DNA of 64,000 bases, taken from positions 1-64,000 of the forward strand of contig JAEWGW010000025.1 in assembly GCA_023388055.1 (NCBI GenBank). Reading direction: 5' to 3'. The translations under genes were made by a program, and so were the position numbers. Source of the stretch: Bacillota bacterium. GTDB taxonomy: Bacteria; Bacillota; Bacilli; Paenibacillales; NBRC-103111. The notes below the pieces were generated by a model. It was not told the origin of the DNA and made no database searches. It saw only the letters and a list, made by a program, of their open reading frames with translations. Shown here in pieces: positions 26,529-35,361 of the stretch (within the stretch, counting starts at the first letter, position 1; each line of letters opens with the position of its first letter).

Positions 26529-28223
26529 ATGAGGAAAACACTGCTCCTTGGTCTAACAGCTGTGATGCTGACCTCTCTGGCAACCGCCTGCTCGAAAAGC
26601 AATGAGCCTGACAAGGCGGCCACCAGTACCGCCGCAGCCACTCAGGGAACCGCCGCCAAGGACAAGGTTACGTACACGATCTTTAACGGCGTGGCCGGCT
26701 CCAAGGATGTGAATACGAACCAGACGGCGTTGGGCAAGGTTCTTGAGGACCAAACCGGCGTAAACTTCAAGCTGGAGTTTCTGGTGGGGGATCTGAAAAC
26801 CAAAATCGGCACCATGATCGCTTCCGGCGATTATCCGGAGGTGCTGATCCCGGACGCAGCCATTGAGGAGGTGATGAACGCCGGCGCCTTTATTCCGCTG
26901 GATGAACTCATCGACAAGTATGGCCCCAACATCAAGCGCGTCTATGGCGACTTCTTCAACCGGATGAAGGCCAAGGACGGCAAAATCTATTATCTTCCCA
27001 TTGCCGTACAGGTAGGCAAGTTTATCCCCGAGCCGGACGGCGGCCACGGCGCCTTCTGGGTGCAGCGCCGGGTGCTGGAGGAAGCCGGTTATCCCACCAT
27101 CAAAACCCTGGACCAATATATCAAGCTCATTAAGGATTACCGGGAGAAGCACAAAAGCGAGGATCTGACAGGCATGGTTTCCCTGACCCATGACTGGAGA
27201 TTCTTCGTCACCGCCAACCCTCCCATGCACTTGATGGGATATCCTAATGACGGCAACGTGACCGTTGACCTGAAAACCTTCGAGGCCAAAACCTATGCGG
27301 CCAACGATGCCACCAAAACCTGGCTGAAAACGCTGAACCAGCTGAATGCGGACGGGCTGTTCGATAAAGCCTCCTTCGTGGATAACTATGACCAGTATAT
27401 TGCCAAGTTGTCGTCCCATAAGGTACTGGGTTTCTTCGATTACGGCTGGCAGGTGGCCAATGCCACCAATGTGTTGAAGGATGAAGCCAGAAAGGACCCC
27501 ACCCTGGACGGCTACCGGTACTTCAAGCTGCCGGTGACCATGAGCGAGAATATTAAGGATGCCTACATCGATCCTCCCGGACTGGCAACCAACCGCGGTA
27601 TTGGTATTACCACCAAGGCCAAGGACCCGGTTCGCATTATCCAATACTTCGATAACATGCTGACGGAAGAAAACCAGACCATGCTGGGCTGGGGCCTCAA
27701 GGGCGAAACCTATGAGGTGAACGACAAGGGGCGGTACTACCGGACCCCGGAGCAAATTACCAAGCTGACGGAAGCCTTCAACGAGAAGTTCGGCTTTAAG
27801 TATTTCAACTGGAACTGGCCGATGTACAACACCACCTCTACTCTTGCCAACGGCAATGCCAGAGCACCGGGCAACCAGCCGGAGGTGTTCGAGCTGGAGC
27901 TGACCGCCAAGGATAAGGAAATTCTGGGCAAATACAATATCAAAACCTATTCCGATCTGTTCGCTTCACCGGTTGACCGTCCGTGGTTCCCGGCCTGGGG
28001 CTTCACCAAGGGCCAGAACTCGCCTGAGCTGATTTGGGAAACCAAGAAGGAAGAAATCACGAAGAAATATTTCCCCAAGCTGGTGCTCTCCACGCCTGAT
28101 AAGTTCGATTCCGTCTGGGACGAATTTACCAAGGAGTTCAACAAGCTGGATACAGCGGGTTATGAAAAATGGACAACGACGGAAGTCAAGAAGCTGATCG
28201 ACATCGCCAAGGGCGGTAAATAG
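26529..28223 (+). CDS. Extracellular sugar-binding lipoprotein (XynE-like)
   Basis: Start is ATG at 26529, after a purine-rich GGGGAAAGGG. Lipobox LATAC gives a lipid-anchored binding protein of 564 residues, with an Ala/Thr linker and then the family 1 fold (DYPEVLIPDAAIEEVMNAGAFIPLDELID, GKIYYLPIAV, FWVQRRVLEEAGYPT). It is preceded by the YesN/YesM pair and followed by two permeases and no ATPase. With the divergent intracellular GH8 exo-oligoxylanase, xylo-oligosaccharides are the best guess for the ligand. Confidence 0.93.
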   Translation: MRKTLLLGLTAVMLTSLATACSKSNEPDKAATSTAAATQGTAAKDKVTYTIFNGVAGSKDVNTNQTALGKVLEDQTGVNFKLEFLVGDLKTKIGTMIASGDYPEVLIPDAAIEEVMNAGAFIPLDELIDKYGPNIKRVYGDFFNRMKAKDGKIYYLPIAVQVGKFIPEPDGGHGAFWVQRRVLEEAGYPTIKTLDQYIKLIKDYREKHKSEDLTGMVSLTHDWRFFVTANPPMHLMGYPNDGNVTVDLKTFEAKTYAANDATKTWLKTLNQLNADGLFDKASFVDNYDQYIAKLSSHKVLGFFDYGWQVANATNVLKDEARKDPTLDGYRYFKLPVTMSENIKDAYIDPPGLATNRGIGITTKAKDPVRIIQYFDNMLTEENQTMLGWGLKGETYEVNDKGRYYRTPEQITKLTEAFNEKFGFKYFNWNWPMYNTTSTLANGNARAPGNQPEVFELELTAKDKEILGKYNIKTYSDLFASPVDRPWFPAWGFTKGQNSPELIWETKKEEITKKYFPKLVLSTPDKFDSVWDEFTKEFNKLDTAGYEKWTTTEVKKLIDIAKGGK

Positions 28224-28232
28224 AGCGCATAC

Positions 28233-28270
28233 GGGAGGGCCGGACTTCACAGGACTTGGCCGGCCCTCCC
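28233..28270 (+). other. Intercistronic stem-loop between binding protein and permeases
   Basis: GGGAGGGCCGG and CCGGCCCTCCC form a perfect 11-bp GC-rich stem not followed by T. It begins ten bases after the stop codon and probably stabilises the upstream mRNA, so that more binding protein than permease is made. Confidence 0.65.
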
Positions 28271-28317
28271 GGCGCTATTCTGCGATGATGCGGCACCGGA
28301 AGGAGAGAGATCCGGAT

Positions 28318-29292
28318 ATGGAGAAAACGACTGTAATCGAAAGCACCCCGCTGGCTTTAACGGATAAGCCCAAGGGAATCAAGCTGTTTTTTGCGAAGCT
28401 GGTCCAGCAGCGTGTGCTGGTATGTATGTCCGTGCCTTTTCTCATTTGGTTGATTATTTTCAAGTATGTGCCCCTATGGGGCTGGACCATCGCTTTCCAG
28501 AATTATAAGCCGGCATTGGGTTTTTGGGATCAAACCTGGATAGGCTTCGACCACTTCAAATTTCTGTTCGGCGATGAACGGTTTTTGCGGGTGCTGCGCA
28601 ATACGTTAGCCATGAGCTCAATCAATCTGGTATTAGGCTTTACCACAGCGATTACGCTGGCGCTGCTGTTGAATGAGGTGAAGAATGTAGCCTTTAAGCG
28701 GGTGGTGCAAACCGTCAGCTATCTGCCCCACTTCATCTCCTGGGTAGTGGCGGCGAGCATCATTCAATCGACACTGTCCCCTGATGGAATCATCAATCAG
28801 ATGCTGATCTGGTCCGGTGCAATTGAGAAGGGAAACGAAATTCTGTTTTTGGGCGTCCCGGAATATTTCTGGGGAATCTTCGGAGCGAGCTCTGTTTGGA
28901 AGGATATCGGCTGGAACACCATTGTGTATCTGGCGGCGATGACCACCATTGATCCGTCCCAGTATGAATCGGCAGACATCGACGGGGCCAGCCGGCTGCA
29001 GAAAATGTTCTACATTACGCTGCCCGGCATTAAACCGGTTGTCATCGTGCTGTTAATCATGAATATCGGCTATCTGCTGGAATCGGGATTCGAGCCACAG
29101 TACCTCTTGGGCAACGGCATGAATGTGGATTTTTCCGAGAACATTGACATATTCGTCCTTAAGTACGGCATAGCGCAGAGCAATTTCTCCCTCTCCATAG
29201 CAGCAGGGATGTTCAAAACCGTCGTCAGCTTCATCCTTCTGTTCTCGGCGAATACCCTCGCCAAGCGTATGGGTGAATCCAGACTATTCTAG
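28318..29292 (+). CDS. Carbohydrate ABC transporter permease (LplB/XynF-like)
   Basis: Start at 28318 with AAGGAGAG eleven bases upstream; an in-frame ATG at 28285 overlaps the stem-loop region and lacks a site. It has 324 residues with six predicted spans, the FKYVPLWGWTIAFQNY signature, and an EAA loop around YESADIDGASRLQKMFYITLP. It is the first of two permeases of the putative xylo-oligosaccharide importer, 17 bases before the second. Confidence 0.93.
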   Translation: MEKTTVIESTPLALTDKPKGIKLFFAKLVQQRVLVCMSVPFLIWLIIFKYVPLWGWTIAFQNYKPALGFWDQTWIGFDHFKFLFGDERFLRVLRNTLAMSSINLVLGFTTAITLALLLNEVKNVAFKRVVQTVSYLPHFISWVVAASIIQSTLSPDGIINQMLIWSGAIEKGNEILFLGVPEYFWGIFGASSVWKDIGWNTIVYLAAMTTIDPSQYESADIDGASRLQKMFYITLPGIKPVVIVLLIMNIGYLLESGFEPQYLLGNGMNVDFSENIDIFVLKYGIAQSNFSLSIAAGMFKTVVSFILLFSANTLAKRMGESRLF

Positions 29293-29309
29293 AAGAGGGA
29301 GGGATACGC

Positions 29310-30257
29310 ATGAGTGCCAAAGCGGCTGAAGCCGGGAAACCCAAACGGCGGTATAAAATCAAAGCCTCCATCAGCGACAGGACCTTCGATATCTGCAATA
29401 CGATATTCCTGATCTGCCTGATGATCATTACGCTGTACCCGTTCGCCAATGTGCTGGCGGTTTCCTTGAACAATGCCCAGGATTCGCTGAAGGGCGGCAT
29501 CTATCTCTGGCCCCGGAAGTGGACACTGGATAACTATGAGTATGTCTTTAAGGAAGCAACGATCTTCCATGCGGCGTATATCTCCGTTCTGCGGACGATT
29601 ATCGGTACGGTTCTGACCGTGTTCTGCTCTGCTATGGTGGCATACACCATCACCCGGCAGGATTATGTGCTGCGCAAATTCATTACCATGGCCTTCATCC
29701 TGACCATGTATTTTAACGGCGGACTTATTCCTACCTATCTACTGATCCGGGATTTGGGTATGATCGGCAGCTTTCAGGTCTATATCTGGCCGGGACTTAT
29801 CGGTGTATTTAATCTGATTATTATCCGTTCCTTCATTGAGAATCTGCCTGACAGCATTCTGGAGGCGGGACGAATTGATGGAGCGGGAGATTTTGTTACC
29901 TTTACCAGAATTGTGCTTCCCCTTACTACTCCCGTGTTGGCTACCGTTGCCTTGTTCTCCGGGGTATTCCAATGGAACTCCTGGTTTGATGTGTTCCTGT
30001 ACAATTCCTCCCACATCAAGCTGAGTACGCTGCAGTACGAGCTGCAGAAAATTCTGCAGAACTCCAACACCACCTCGGGACAGTCCAGCATGGAAGGGAT
30101 GATCTCGGGCTCCACCGGAGCCCAGCAGAACCGGATTACACCGCTGTCCGTCCGCGCCACCATGACCATGGTCGCTTCGGTGCCCATCATCATGGTCTAC
30201 CCCTTCCTGCAGAAGTATTTTGTGAAGGGTATGATGGTAGGCGGAGTCAAAGGGTAA
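29310..30257 (+). CDS. Carbohydrate ABC transporter permease (LplC/XynG-like)
   Basis: Six-span inner membrane subunit of 315 residues with EAA loop LEAGRIDGAGDFVTFTRIVLP and the family end FLQKYFVKGMMVGGVKG. GAGGGAGGG precedes ATG. Last gene of the operon; a hairpin terminator follows about 70 bases later. Confidence 0.93.
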   Translation: MSAKAAEAGKPKRRYKIKASISDRTFDICNTIFLICLMIITLYPFANVLAVSLNNAQDSLKGGIYLWPRKWTLDNYEYVFKEATIFHAAYISVLRTIIGTVLTVFCSAMVAYTITRQDYVLRKFITMAFILTMYFNGGLIPTYLLIRDLGMIGSFQVYIWPGLIGVFNLIIIRSFIENLPDSILEAGRIDGAGDFVTFTRIVLPLTTPVLATVALFSGVFQWNSWFDVFLYNSSHIKLSTLQYELQKILQNSNTTSGQSSMEGMISGSTGAQQNRITPLSVRATMTMVASVPIIMVYPFLQKYFVKGMMVGGVKG

Positions 30258-30326
30258 GGGCGGGAAAGCCGCGGTAGGATGCCCTCAAGCGGATTTTCAG
30301 ACAGGTCCTAGCTTATCACGAATGAT

Positions 30327-30359
30327 CACCGCTTCTTCTTCGGGAGGAGCGGTGTTTTT
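30327..30359 (+). terminator. Rho-independent terminator of the importer operon
   Basis: CACCGCT and AGCGGTG with extra pairs inside, followed by TTTTTGCTTTTTT. Confidence 0.8.
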
Positions 30360-30376
30360 GCTTTTTTGTGTAACAT

Positions 30377-30406
30377 TTGCAGGTTCTTCGGTCAATTCGT
30401 TATGAT
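30377..30406 (+). promoter_or_regulatory. Sigma-A-like promoter of the YuiD-like gene
   Basis: TTGCAG and TATGAT are separated by 18 bp, about 50 bases before the chosen ATG. Confidence 0.5.
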
Positions 30407-30456
30407 AGAGAGTGTAAGCTATGCAGCCCGACAGAGAAGAAGGTGACGGAACGGAT

Positions 30457-30909
30457 ATGATCCACGATATACTGAATAATTTCGTATTGGTGAATGTGTT
30501 TATGGGGTGGTTAGTCGCCCAGGTTTTGAAGACGGTTATTCATTTGATCCTTCATAAACGGTTCAGCGCGGAGCGTCTGGTGGGAGCAGGGGGAATGCCC
30601 AGCTCACACTCCGCTTCCGTAACGGCCCTTGCCACAGCGGCGGGAATCCAGTATGGTTTTGACTCCTTCGCGTTCGCCATCAGCGCTGTTCTGGCCATTA
30701 TTGTGATGCATGATGCCCGGGGAGTCAGACGGGAGGCGGGGGAGCATGCCAAGATTCTGAACGAGCTAAGCAAGCTTCTCCACAGTCACGGGAGCCAGCC
30801 CTCCCCGCAGGTCATCCTCAAGGAATTCGTCGGCCATACCTCCTTCCAGGTGTTCGTAGGGGCGCTGATCGGTATTGCGGTGGCCTTGATGATGCATCAG
30901 TTGGGATGA
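30457..30909 (+). CDS. yuiD: YuiD-like divergent PAP2 (DUF212) membrane protein
   Basis: Start at 30457, with AAGGTGA about ten bases upstream. It has 150 residues, close to Bacillus YuiD. The divergent acid phosphatase/vanadium peroxidase-related pattern is seen in GGMPSSHSASVTALATAAG, HDARGVRREAGEHAKILN and GHTSFQVFVGALIGIAVA. Three or four membrane spans. The conserved Ser-His and Arg residues suggest a phosphatase-like fold, but biochemical function is not established for the family. Confidence 0.9.
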   Translation: MIHDILNNFVLVNVFMGWLVAQVLKTVIHLILHKRFSAERLVGAGGMPSSHSASVTALATAAGIQYGFDSFAFAISAVLAIIVMHDARGVRREAGEHAKILNELSKLLHSHGSQPSPQVILKEFVGHTSFQVFVGALIGIAVALMMHQLG

Positions 30910-31071
30910 TGGGGCGGTTGGAGGGATATTCGCTGCAATGTGCCGTAAGGGACTGCGGGGAAATAAGCGGATGCTTACGAAGTGGCGTTTGCTTTTCAAG
31001 CGCTGCCCATTGCAGCGTTGCAAGCGCTGCCCCCGCTGCCCCCGCGCTGGCTCATTGAGCCATAGGTGATT

Positions 31072-31256
31072 CTAACGAATCTGAGCCACTCTATTTTGCC
31101 AATTTGGCGGGTTTGCGGATTGTAACGAATCTGACGAAGCTTATTAGCTCCGGAACGGGCTCTATTGGGCCTGTTCGTTGCGAATAACGTGTGTCACATT
31201 CGTTAGAATGGGATTCGGCTGCTTTTATGGAAAATAAGCGTTGTGAGATTCGTTAG
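31072..31256. repeat. Palindromic intergenic element, family A, second copy
   Basis: Units of 25 bp related to CTAACGAATCTG-N5-CGCTATTT: direct at 31072-31096 and 31122-31146 (the second more worn), inverted at 31182-31206 and 31232-31256. The offset is 50 bp inside each pair, as in the copy at 20714. Total length 185 bp. It lies in the convergent gap between the YuiD-like and GNAT genes, upstream of a plus-strand terminator. Confidence 0.85.
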
Positions 31257-31354
31257 CGACGTACCCCCGGTACGCCTTCACGAAAGTGCCTTGCCTGGAA
31301 CGAAAATTTGGGTATTAGCTGCTCCCCTCAGAGTTTGCAAACCCACCCTAGTGG

Positions 31355-31374
31355 AGCCCAGGATGGGCTTTTTT
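31355..31374 (+). terminator. Short terminator beyond the repeat element
   Basis: AGCCCA-GGA-TGGGCT followed by T6. The only plus-strand gene it can serve is the YuiD-like gene, whose 3' untranslated region would then contain the whole repeat element. Confidence 0.6.
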
Positions 31375-31382
31375 GCTGCTGA

Positions 31383-32201
31383 TTAAGTGGTGAGAGGCGC
31401 CCAAACGGCCCGGGTCCAGGCCAATTGCAAACCGGCCCGCTCCATATTATGCTGGCTTGAGCTTCCGAAGCTTGCCTGTGCCACCACAAGCTCACAGCCG
31501 GCCTTATACGCTTCGTGCAGCCGCCATTGCAATAAGGCCGCATGCAGGCCTTTCCGTCTATAATCAGGGGCGGTTGTTGCCAATGTGAACGAAGCGATGT
31601 TATTGGCGGTATGCATCATGGCGACTGCAGCAGGCACCCCATCCCATAAAGCCAGAAGGAGCTTCCAGCCGGGGCGGTTCAGCAGGCCGATGTTATTATT
31701 GGCAAAGTGGTGTTTGTGGGCGATATCCATTCCGGATCCGACACAATGCACTCCTGCATAGAGGTCAAAGTCCGCCTCCCGCACAATTTCTATTATTTTG
31801 ATGGAGGAAGGGAGTTTAGGAGGCACAGAGACGGGCAAACCATAGAGGACAGAGTGGAAGCCAATTTGGTACAGCCCGTGTTCGGCCAATATCTTCAGAC
31901 ATTCGGGGCCCGCCCCAGGCGGATCAATGTCCAACTGAAAGGACCGGTTCCGCTCCCGGTAGAAGGCTATAATCTCTTCCAGGCTGCCGGTGTCGTCCCC
32001 GGTGAAGCCCTTAACCGAGTTGAATAGCCCCCAAGGCATGGTTTTGATATAAAAAGCTGCGGTTTCCCCGAAGGCCCTGATTTCCACCCCTTCCGGATTC
32101 CCGGCTCTTTCGCCGATAGAGCTGATTCTGGAGGTGAAATAGTGGACTTCAGATTGAATGATACGCTTGGCCATATCTTCGCTAAGAATCGGCAATGCCA
32201 T
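31383..32201 (-). CDS. GNAT family N-acetyltransferase
   Basis: 272-residue protein whose C-terminal half has the GNAT acetyl-CoA site (FTLATTAPDYRRKGLHAALLQWRLHEA; RRKGLH is motif A), followed by VVAQASFGSSSQHNMERAGLQLAW. The N-terminal half is a divergent domain, giving a two-domain architecture. AGGAGGG seven bases before ATG. Acyl acceptor unknown. Confidence 0.85.
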   Translation of the reverse strand: MALPILSEDMAKRIIQSEVHYFTSRISSIGERAGNPEGVEIRAFGETAAFYIKTMPWGLFNSVKGFTGDDTGSLEEIIAFYRERNRSFQLDIDPPGAGPECLKILAEHGLYQIGFHSVLYGLPVSVPPKLPSSIKIIEIVREADFDLYAGVHCVGSGMDIAHKHHFANNNIGLLNRPGWKLLLALWDGVPAAVAMMHTANNIASFTLATTAPDYRRKGLHAALLQWRLHEAYKAGCELVVAQASFGSSSQHNMERAGLQLAWTRAVWAPLTT

Positions 32202-32379
32202 AAATGCCCTCCTTTCGATCTAATTAGAATCATTATAGATGATTATCCATTTATATGCGACAGCCTGTTGTCGCATTTCATTGGTATAATGAAGCTGAAG
32301 CTGTTCATCCCTTCAAAAAAGGCGGGCGATTCCCATCCCTACCCAACGTTATGACAAGGAACAGATACGCAGATATCTG

Positions 32380-33510
32380 ATGAGGTACCATCATCTGAGC
32401 GACGACTCGGCTCTCCAGGATGGAGGGGATATTACAGATTATATCCGCAAAACCGGATGTATCCAGTACGACCCGCTGGATGTGGTGGGCAGGAATCCCG
32501 ATCTGGTGCTGCAGGCCAGGTGCCGCTCCTACCGCAAGGGGGATATCGAGCCGCTTCTGTATCAGGACAGGGTGCTGTTCGACGTGTGGGACAAGAATAT
32601 GTCCATCAGCACTGTGGCGGATTGGTCCTCATTTGAGCGGTTCCGCAGGCGCTTCCTGTTGTGGTGCCGGGAGCATCAGGCAGTCATAGACGAAATCACA
32701 GACTATCTGCAGCAGCATGAATCCGCTTGTTCGTCGGATTTTGCCCATGATGTGAAGGTGGACTGGCATTATGGTCCCCAACGGCTGGCCAAGGCTGCGC
32801 TGGAGGCTATGTGTTATGCGGGGTTGGCTGTGGTCCATCATAAGAAGGGCACCCGCCGATATTACGCTCTGGCCGAGAAGTGTATCCCCGCAGAATACTT
32901 CAGCATGGCGCCACCTTACCGGACAGACGCGGAATATTTCAAGTGGGGTGTGCTGCGCAGGATGAATGCCGTCGGTCTATTGTGGAACAAACCCAGTGAT
33001 GCATGGCTGGGGATAAACGGCCTCAAAAGCAAGGAGCGCAGCCAGGCCTTCCAAACCCTGCTGGATGAGGGCGCAATCGTAAGGGTTGACGTTGACGGAA
33101 TCAAACAACCCTTATATATAACCGCTGAAAATCTGGATTTGCTGCAAGCCGCAGCTGTCCAGCCCTCCGACACAACCGGCTGTGCCAGAATTCTTGCGCC
33201 CTTGGATAACCTGCTGTGGGACCGGAAGCTTATTGCAGACCTGTTCGGCTTCGAATACAAATGGGAGGTGTACACTCCCGCCGCCCAGCGGAAGTATGGT
33301 TATTATGTACTGCCGGTCCTGTGCGGCAGTGAGCTGGTGGGACGTCTGGAGATGGAGACTGACCCGAAACGGAACCTGCTTGTGGTCAACCGGATCTGGC
33401 TGCAGGATGGTGTGGACGGCGGCGCGGGTGTGATGGACCGGATCCTTGCAGGCATTGCCCGCTTCCAGGAGTATAACCGCTGTGACTCTACTGAAATGCG
33501 TAACTTATGA
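32380..33510 (+). CDS. YcaQ/AlkZ-like winged-helix DNA glycosylase, probable 5' frameshift
   Basis: Member of the HTH_42 winged-helix family (YcaQ/AlkX, AlkZ) that unhooks interstrand crosslinks and alkylated bases. The catalytic Q-x-D motif is QYD at residues 29-31 in GCIQYDPLDVVGRNPDLVLQ, followed by RVLFDVWDKNMS and a C-terminal PLDNLLWDRK. The ATG at 32380 has a poor ribosome site. In frame upstream the sequence encodes KEQIRRYL, typical of the family N-terminus, with no start codon. An ATG at 32351 begins in another frame; one extra A after ATGACA would fuse them. So the gene is either frameshifted at codon 3 or affected by a base-call error. Confidence 0.8.
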   Translation: MRYHHLSDDSALQDGGDITDYIRKTGCIQYDPLDVVGRNPDLVLQARCRSYRKGDIEPLLYQDRVLFDVWDKNMSISTVADWSSFERFRRRFLLWCREHQAVIDEITDYLQQHESACSSDFAHDVKVDWHYGPQRLAKAALEAMCYAGLAVVHHKKGTRRYYALAEKCIPAEYFSMAPPYRTDAEYFKWGVLRRMNAVGLLWNKPSDAWLGINGLKSKERSQAFQTLLDEGAIVRVDVDGIKQPLYITAENLDLLQAAAVQPSDTTGCARILAPLDNLLWDRKLIADLFGFEYKWEVYTPAAQRKYGYYVLPVLCGSELVGRLEMETDPKRNLLVVNRIWLQDGVDGGAGVMDRILAGIARFQEYNRCDSTEMRNL

Positions 33511-33556
33511 TGGATAACGATTATTTTATGAAGGTTCAGAAAGGATCTGAGAGCTT

Positions 33557-34348
33557 TTGACCAGTAGAGACCATAAATATCTTCATTTTTCCATCGATGA
33601 TGTGTATCTGTGGCTGCGGGAAATCGACAGCCAAGGGGAAGCGTATAACTCTATTTTTGACCATCCGCGGCTGGCATGTCTGAAATCATTCCATGACCGG
33701 TACGGGGCAGTGGTTACCTTCAATTGCTTCTATTCCGATGAGCCGGTTACATGGAACCTGGGGCAGATGACGACCCGGTTTAAGGAGGAGTTTGCCGCTC
33801 ATGCCCACTGGCTGCGGCTGGCCTTCCATGCCAACACCCGGCAGGACAACTATAACGAACGTACAGTTGAGGAGGCTCGGTTTCACTACCACAATGCCAT
33901 GGAAGCCTTCCGAACCTTTGCAACGGATAGCAATATCGATACCTTGGGAAGAACACATTATAACTCGGGCAACCTGGCTAACGTTAGGGTGTGGCGGGAT
34001 AGCTCCCCCGGCGCCAAGGGGTTTCTGGCCAGTGACGACGGCAGGAAGCTGGATATGTATCTGGATGAAACTCAGCGGGAAACGTTGAAGCAAGAGGGCG
34101 CTTATTACGATGAGAAGGAAGACTTATATTTTCTCAAAACCATGCCGCGGCTGGAAAACTGGCCCGATCCGGCTGCAGACCTGTTTGTCTGGTCCGCAGA
34201 TCCGGTTTATGCTGGAGGGCTGCAGTCACTGGTGTTGTTCACCCATGAGCAGTGCTGGAATGCGGACATGGAAACGAAGCTGGACCGGATTTTTGCATGG
34301 GCGGCAGCCAAGGGTTATGAATTTGCTTTTCCAATGGATCGAATATGA
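33557..34348 (+). CDS. Putative polysaccharide deacetylase-like (NodB-fold) protein
   Basis: 263 residues from a TTG start with AAGGA about 12 bases upstream. LHFSIDDVYLWLR near residue 10 resembles the metal-binding DD pair of NodB-fold deacetylases, TFNCFYSDE follows, and HWLRLAFHANTRQDN near residue 88 supplies a His. The C-terminal half has no recognised motif. No signal peptide, so cytoplasmic if expressed as seen. Assignment rests on these short motifs and is tentative. It lies 46 bases after the glycosylase gene and may be co-transcribed. Confidence 0.6.
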   Translation: MTSRDHKYLHFSIDDVYLWLREIDSQGEAYNSIFDHPRLACLKSFHDRYGAVVTFNCFYSDEPVTWNLGQMTTRFKEEFAAHAHWLRLAFHANTRQDNYNERTVEEARFHYHNAMEAFRTFATDSNIDTLGRTHYNSGNLANVRVWRDSSPGAKGFLASDDGRKLDMYLDETQRETLKQEGAYYDEKEDLYFLKTMPRLENWPDPAADLFVWSADPVYAGGLQSLVLFTHEQCWNADMETKLDRIFAWAAAKGYEFAFPMDRI

Positions 34349-34430
34349 AGCTTGATGCCGCTCGTAAACGGCTGTAAACTGAATGAGTAGAATATAAATC
34401 CGAATAATTGGTATTGGAAAGGTGGTTCCT

Positions 34431-34955
34431 TTGAAAAAAAGTTTCATATTGCTCGTTCTCGTATTTGCGGCGGCATGCTCTAGCAAGAGTGATCCGGCTG
34501 CTGCTCCGGCTTCCCCCAACGGCGAAAAAACCAAACAGATGATAGAGGAATTCAGTTCAGCCAAACGTACGGCCAAGTCCGTATCCGCCAAAACGTCTGA
34601 GCTTGTAGTTGCAGAAAATGACGGCTCTCAAACCACCTATCCCATGCCCAAGGATGAGTTTTATCTCTCTATCGCCCCCTTTGTGGAGCATACGCACAAC
34701 TGCTATAACCACAATTTGGCTACCTGCAAGGGTGAGCTGGCGAACAAAACCGTGCATGTGAATGTGAAGGATGCTTCCGGCAAGGTGCTGGTGGACAAGG
34801 AAGTACAAACCTACCAGAACGGATTCCTGGACCTCTGGGTGCCGCGGGGAGAAAAGGTGAAGGTGAAGGTGGATTACGACGGGAAATCCTCGGAGGAGCT
34901 TTTGACCACCAACGAAAACGACCGTACCTGTGTGACCACCATGAAGTTATCGTAA
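34431..34955 (+). CDS. cueP: CueP-family periplasmic/extracellular metal-binding lipoprotein
   Basis: Start taken as TTG at 34431 with GGAAAGGTGG six bases upstream, giving 174 residues. The lipobox FAAAC puts lipid on Cys16. The CueP fold is shown by FYLSIAPFVEHTHNCYNHNLATCKGEL, GFLDLWVPRG and DRTCVTTMKL. Cys91, Cys99 and Cys167 match the three conserved cysteines of CueP, which binds copper and supplies or buffers it outside the membrane. It is followed after 18 bases by csoR, so the pair is an operon with its own metal sensor. Confidence 0.9.
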   Translation: MKKSFILLVLVFAAACSSKSDPAAAPASPNGEKTKQMIEEFSSAKRTAKSVSAKTSELVVAENDGSQTTYPMPKDEFYLSIAPFVEHTHNCYNHNLATCKGELANKTVHVNVKDASGKVLVDKEVQTYQNGFLDLWVPRGEKVKVKVDYDGKSSEELLTTNENDRTCVTTMKLS

Positions 34956-34973
34956 AGGATTGGAGAGCAGAAG

Positions 34974-35249
34974 ATGAAACAATGCATGGATGTAACCAAG
35001 GTGCAGGCGAGGCTGAAGCGGATCGAAGGACAGGTGCGGGGCATCTCGGATATGGCGGGAAAGGACGTTCCCTGCGAGGAGATTCTGGTGCAGATTAATG
35101 CGGCCAAAGCGGCTTTGCACAAGGTGGGCCAGGTGATTCTCGAGGGGCATCTGCAGCATTGTGTACGTGAGGGCATTGAGCATGGGGATCCGGAAAAAAC
35201 CATTGCCGATTTTGCCAAAGCAGTAGAGCATTTTTCACGGATGGGGTAA
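34974..35249 (+). CDS. csoR: CsoR-family metal-sensing repressor
   Basis: All-helical DNA-binding repressor of 91 residues. The Cu(I)-type triad is present: Cys34 (VPCEEILVQ), His59 and Cys63 (GHLQHC). The N-terminal VQARLKRIEGQVRGI is the DNA-contacting helix. The same C-H-C set occurs in the nickel sensor InrS, so copper is likely but not certain. Co-operonic with cueP, and 113 bases upstream of a promoter with a CsoR-like box that drives a P-type ATPase. Confidence 0.93.
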   Translation: MKQCMDVTKVQARLKRIEGQVRGISDMAGKDVPCEEILVQINAAKAALHKVGQVILEGHLQHCVREGIEHGDPEKTIADFAKAVEHFSRMG

Positions 35250-35313
35250 GACAGGGAAATCCGGGGTAATAAGATGAGCATATTAAGATATAGTTATACA
35301 ATCGTAAACCACG

Positions 35314-35348
35314 AATCTTGACGGCACAGGCTGCTGTCAAGATTTTTT
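35314..35348 (+). terminator. Terminator after cueP-csoR
   Basis: AATCTTGAC-G-GCA pairs with TGC-T-GTCAAGATT, followed by T6. Confidence 0.85.
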
Positions 35349-35361
35349 CATTTTTGGACCA

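Larger units (their letters stand above)
30910..31382. other. 473-bp convergent intergenic region with repeat element
   Basis: No gene seen. The left part (30910-31060) is GC-rich with several copies of GCGCTGCCC-like words, the middle is the family A palindromic element (31072-31256), and the right part carries a small plus-strand terminator at 31355-31374. It separates the convergent YuiD-like and GNAT genes. Confidence 0.7.

Noticed and set aside
26553..27755. 400-codon minus-strand frame opposite the second binding protein
   Set aside because: Antisense artefact; the lipobox and fold are on the plus strand.
31257..31354. Possible small RNA gene ending at the 31355 terminator
   Set aside because: No promoter and no recognisable RNA family; the terminator is better explained as the end of the YuiD-like transcript.
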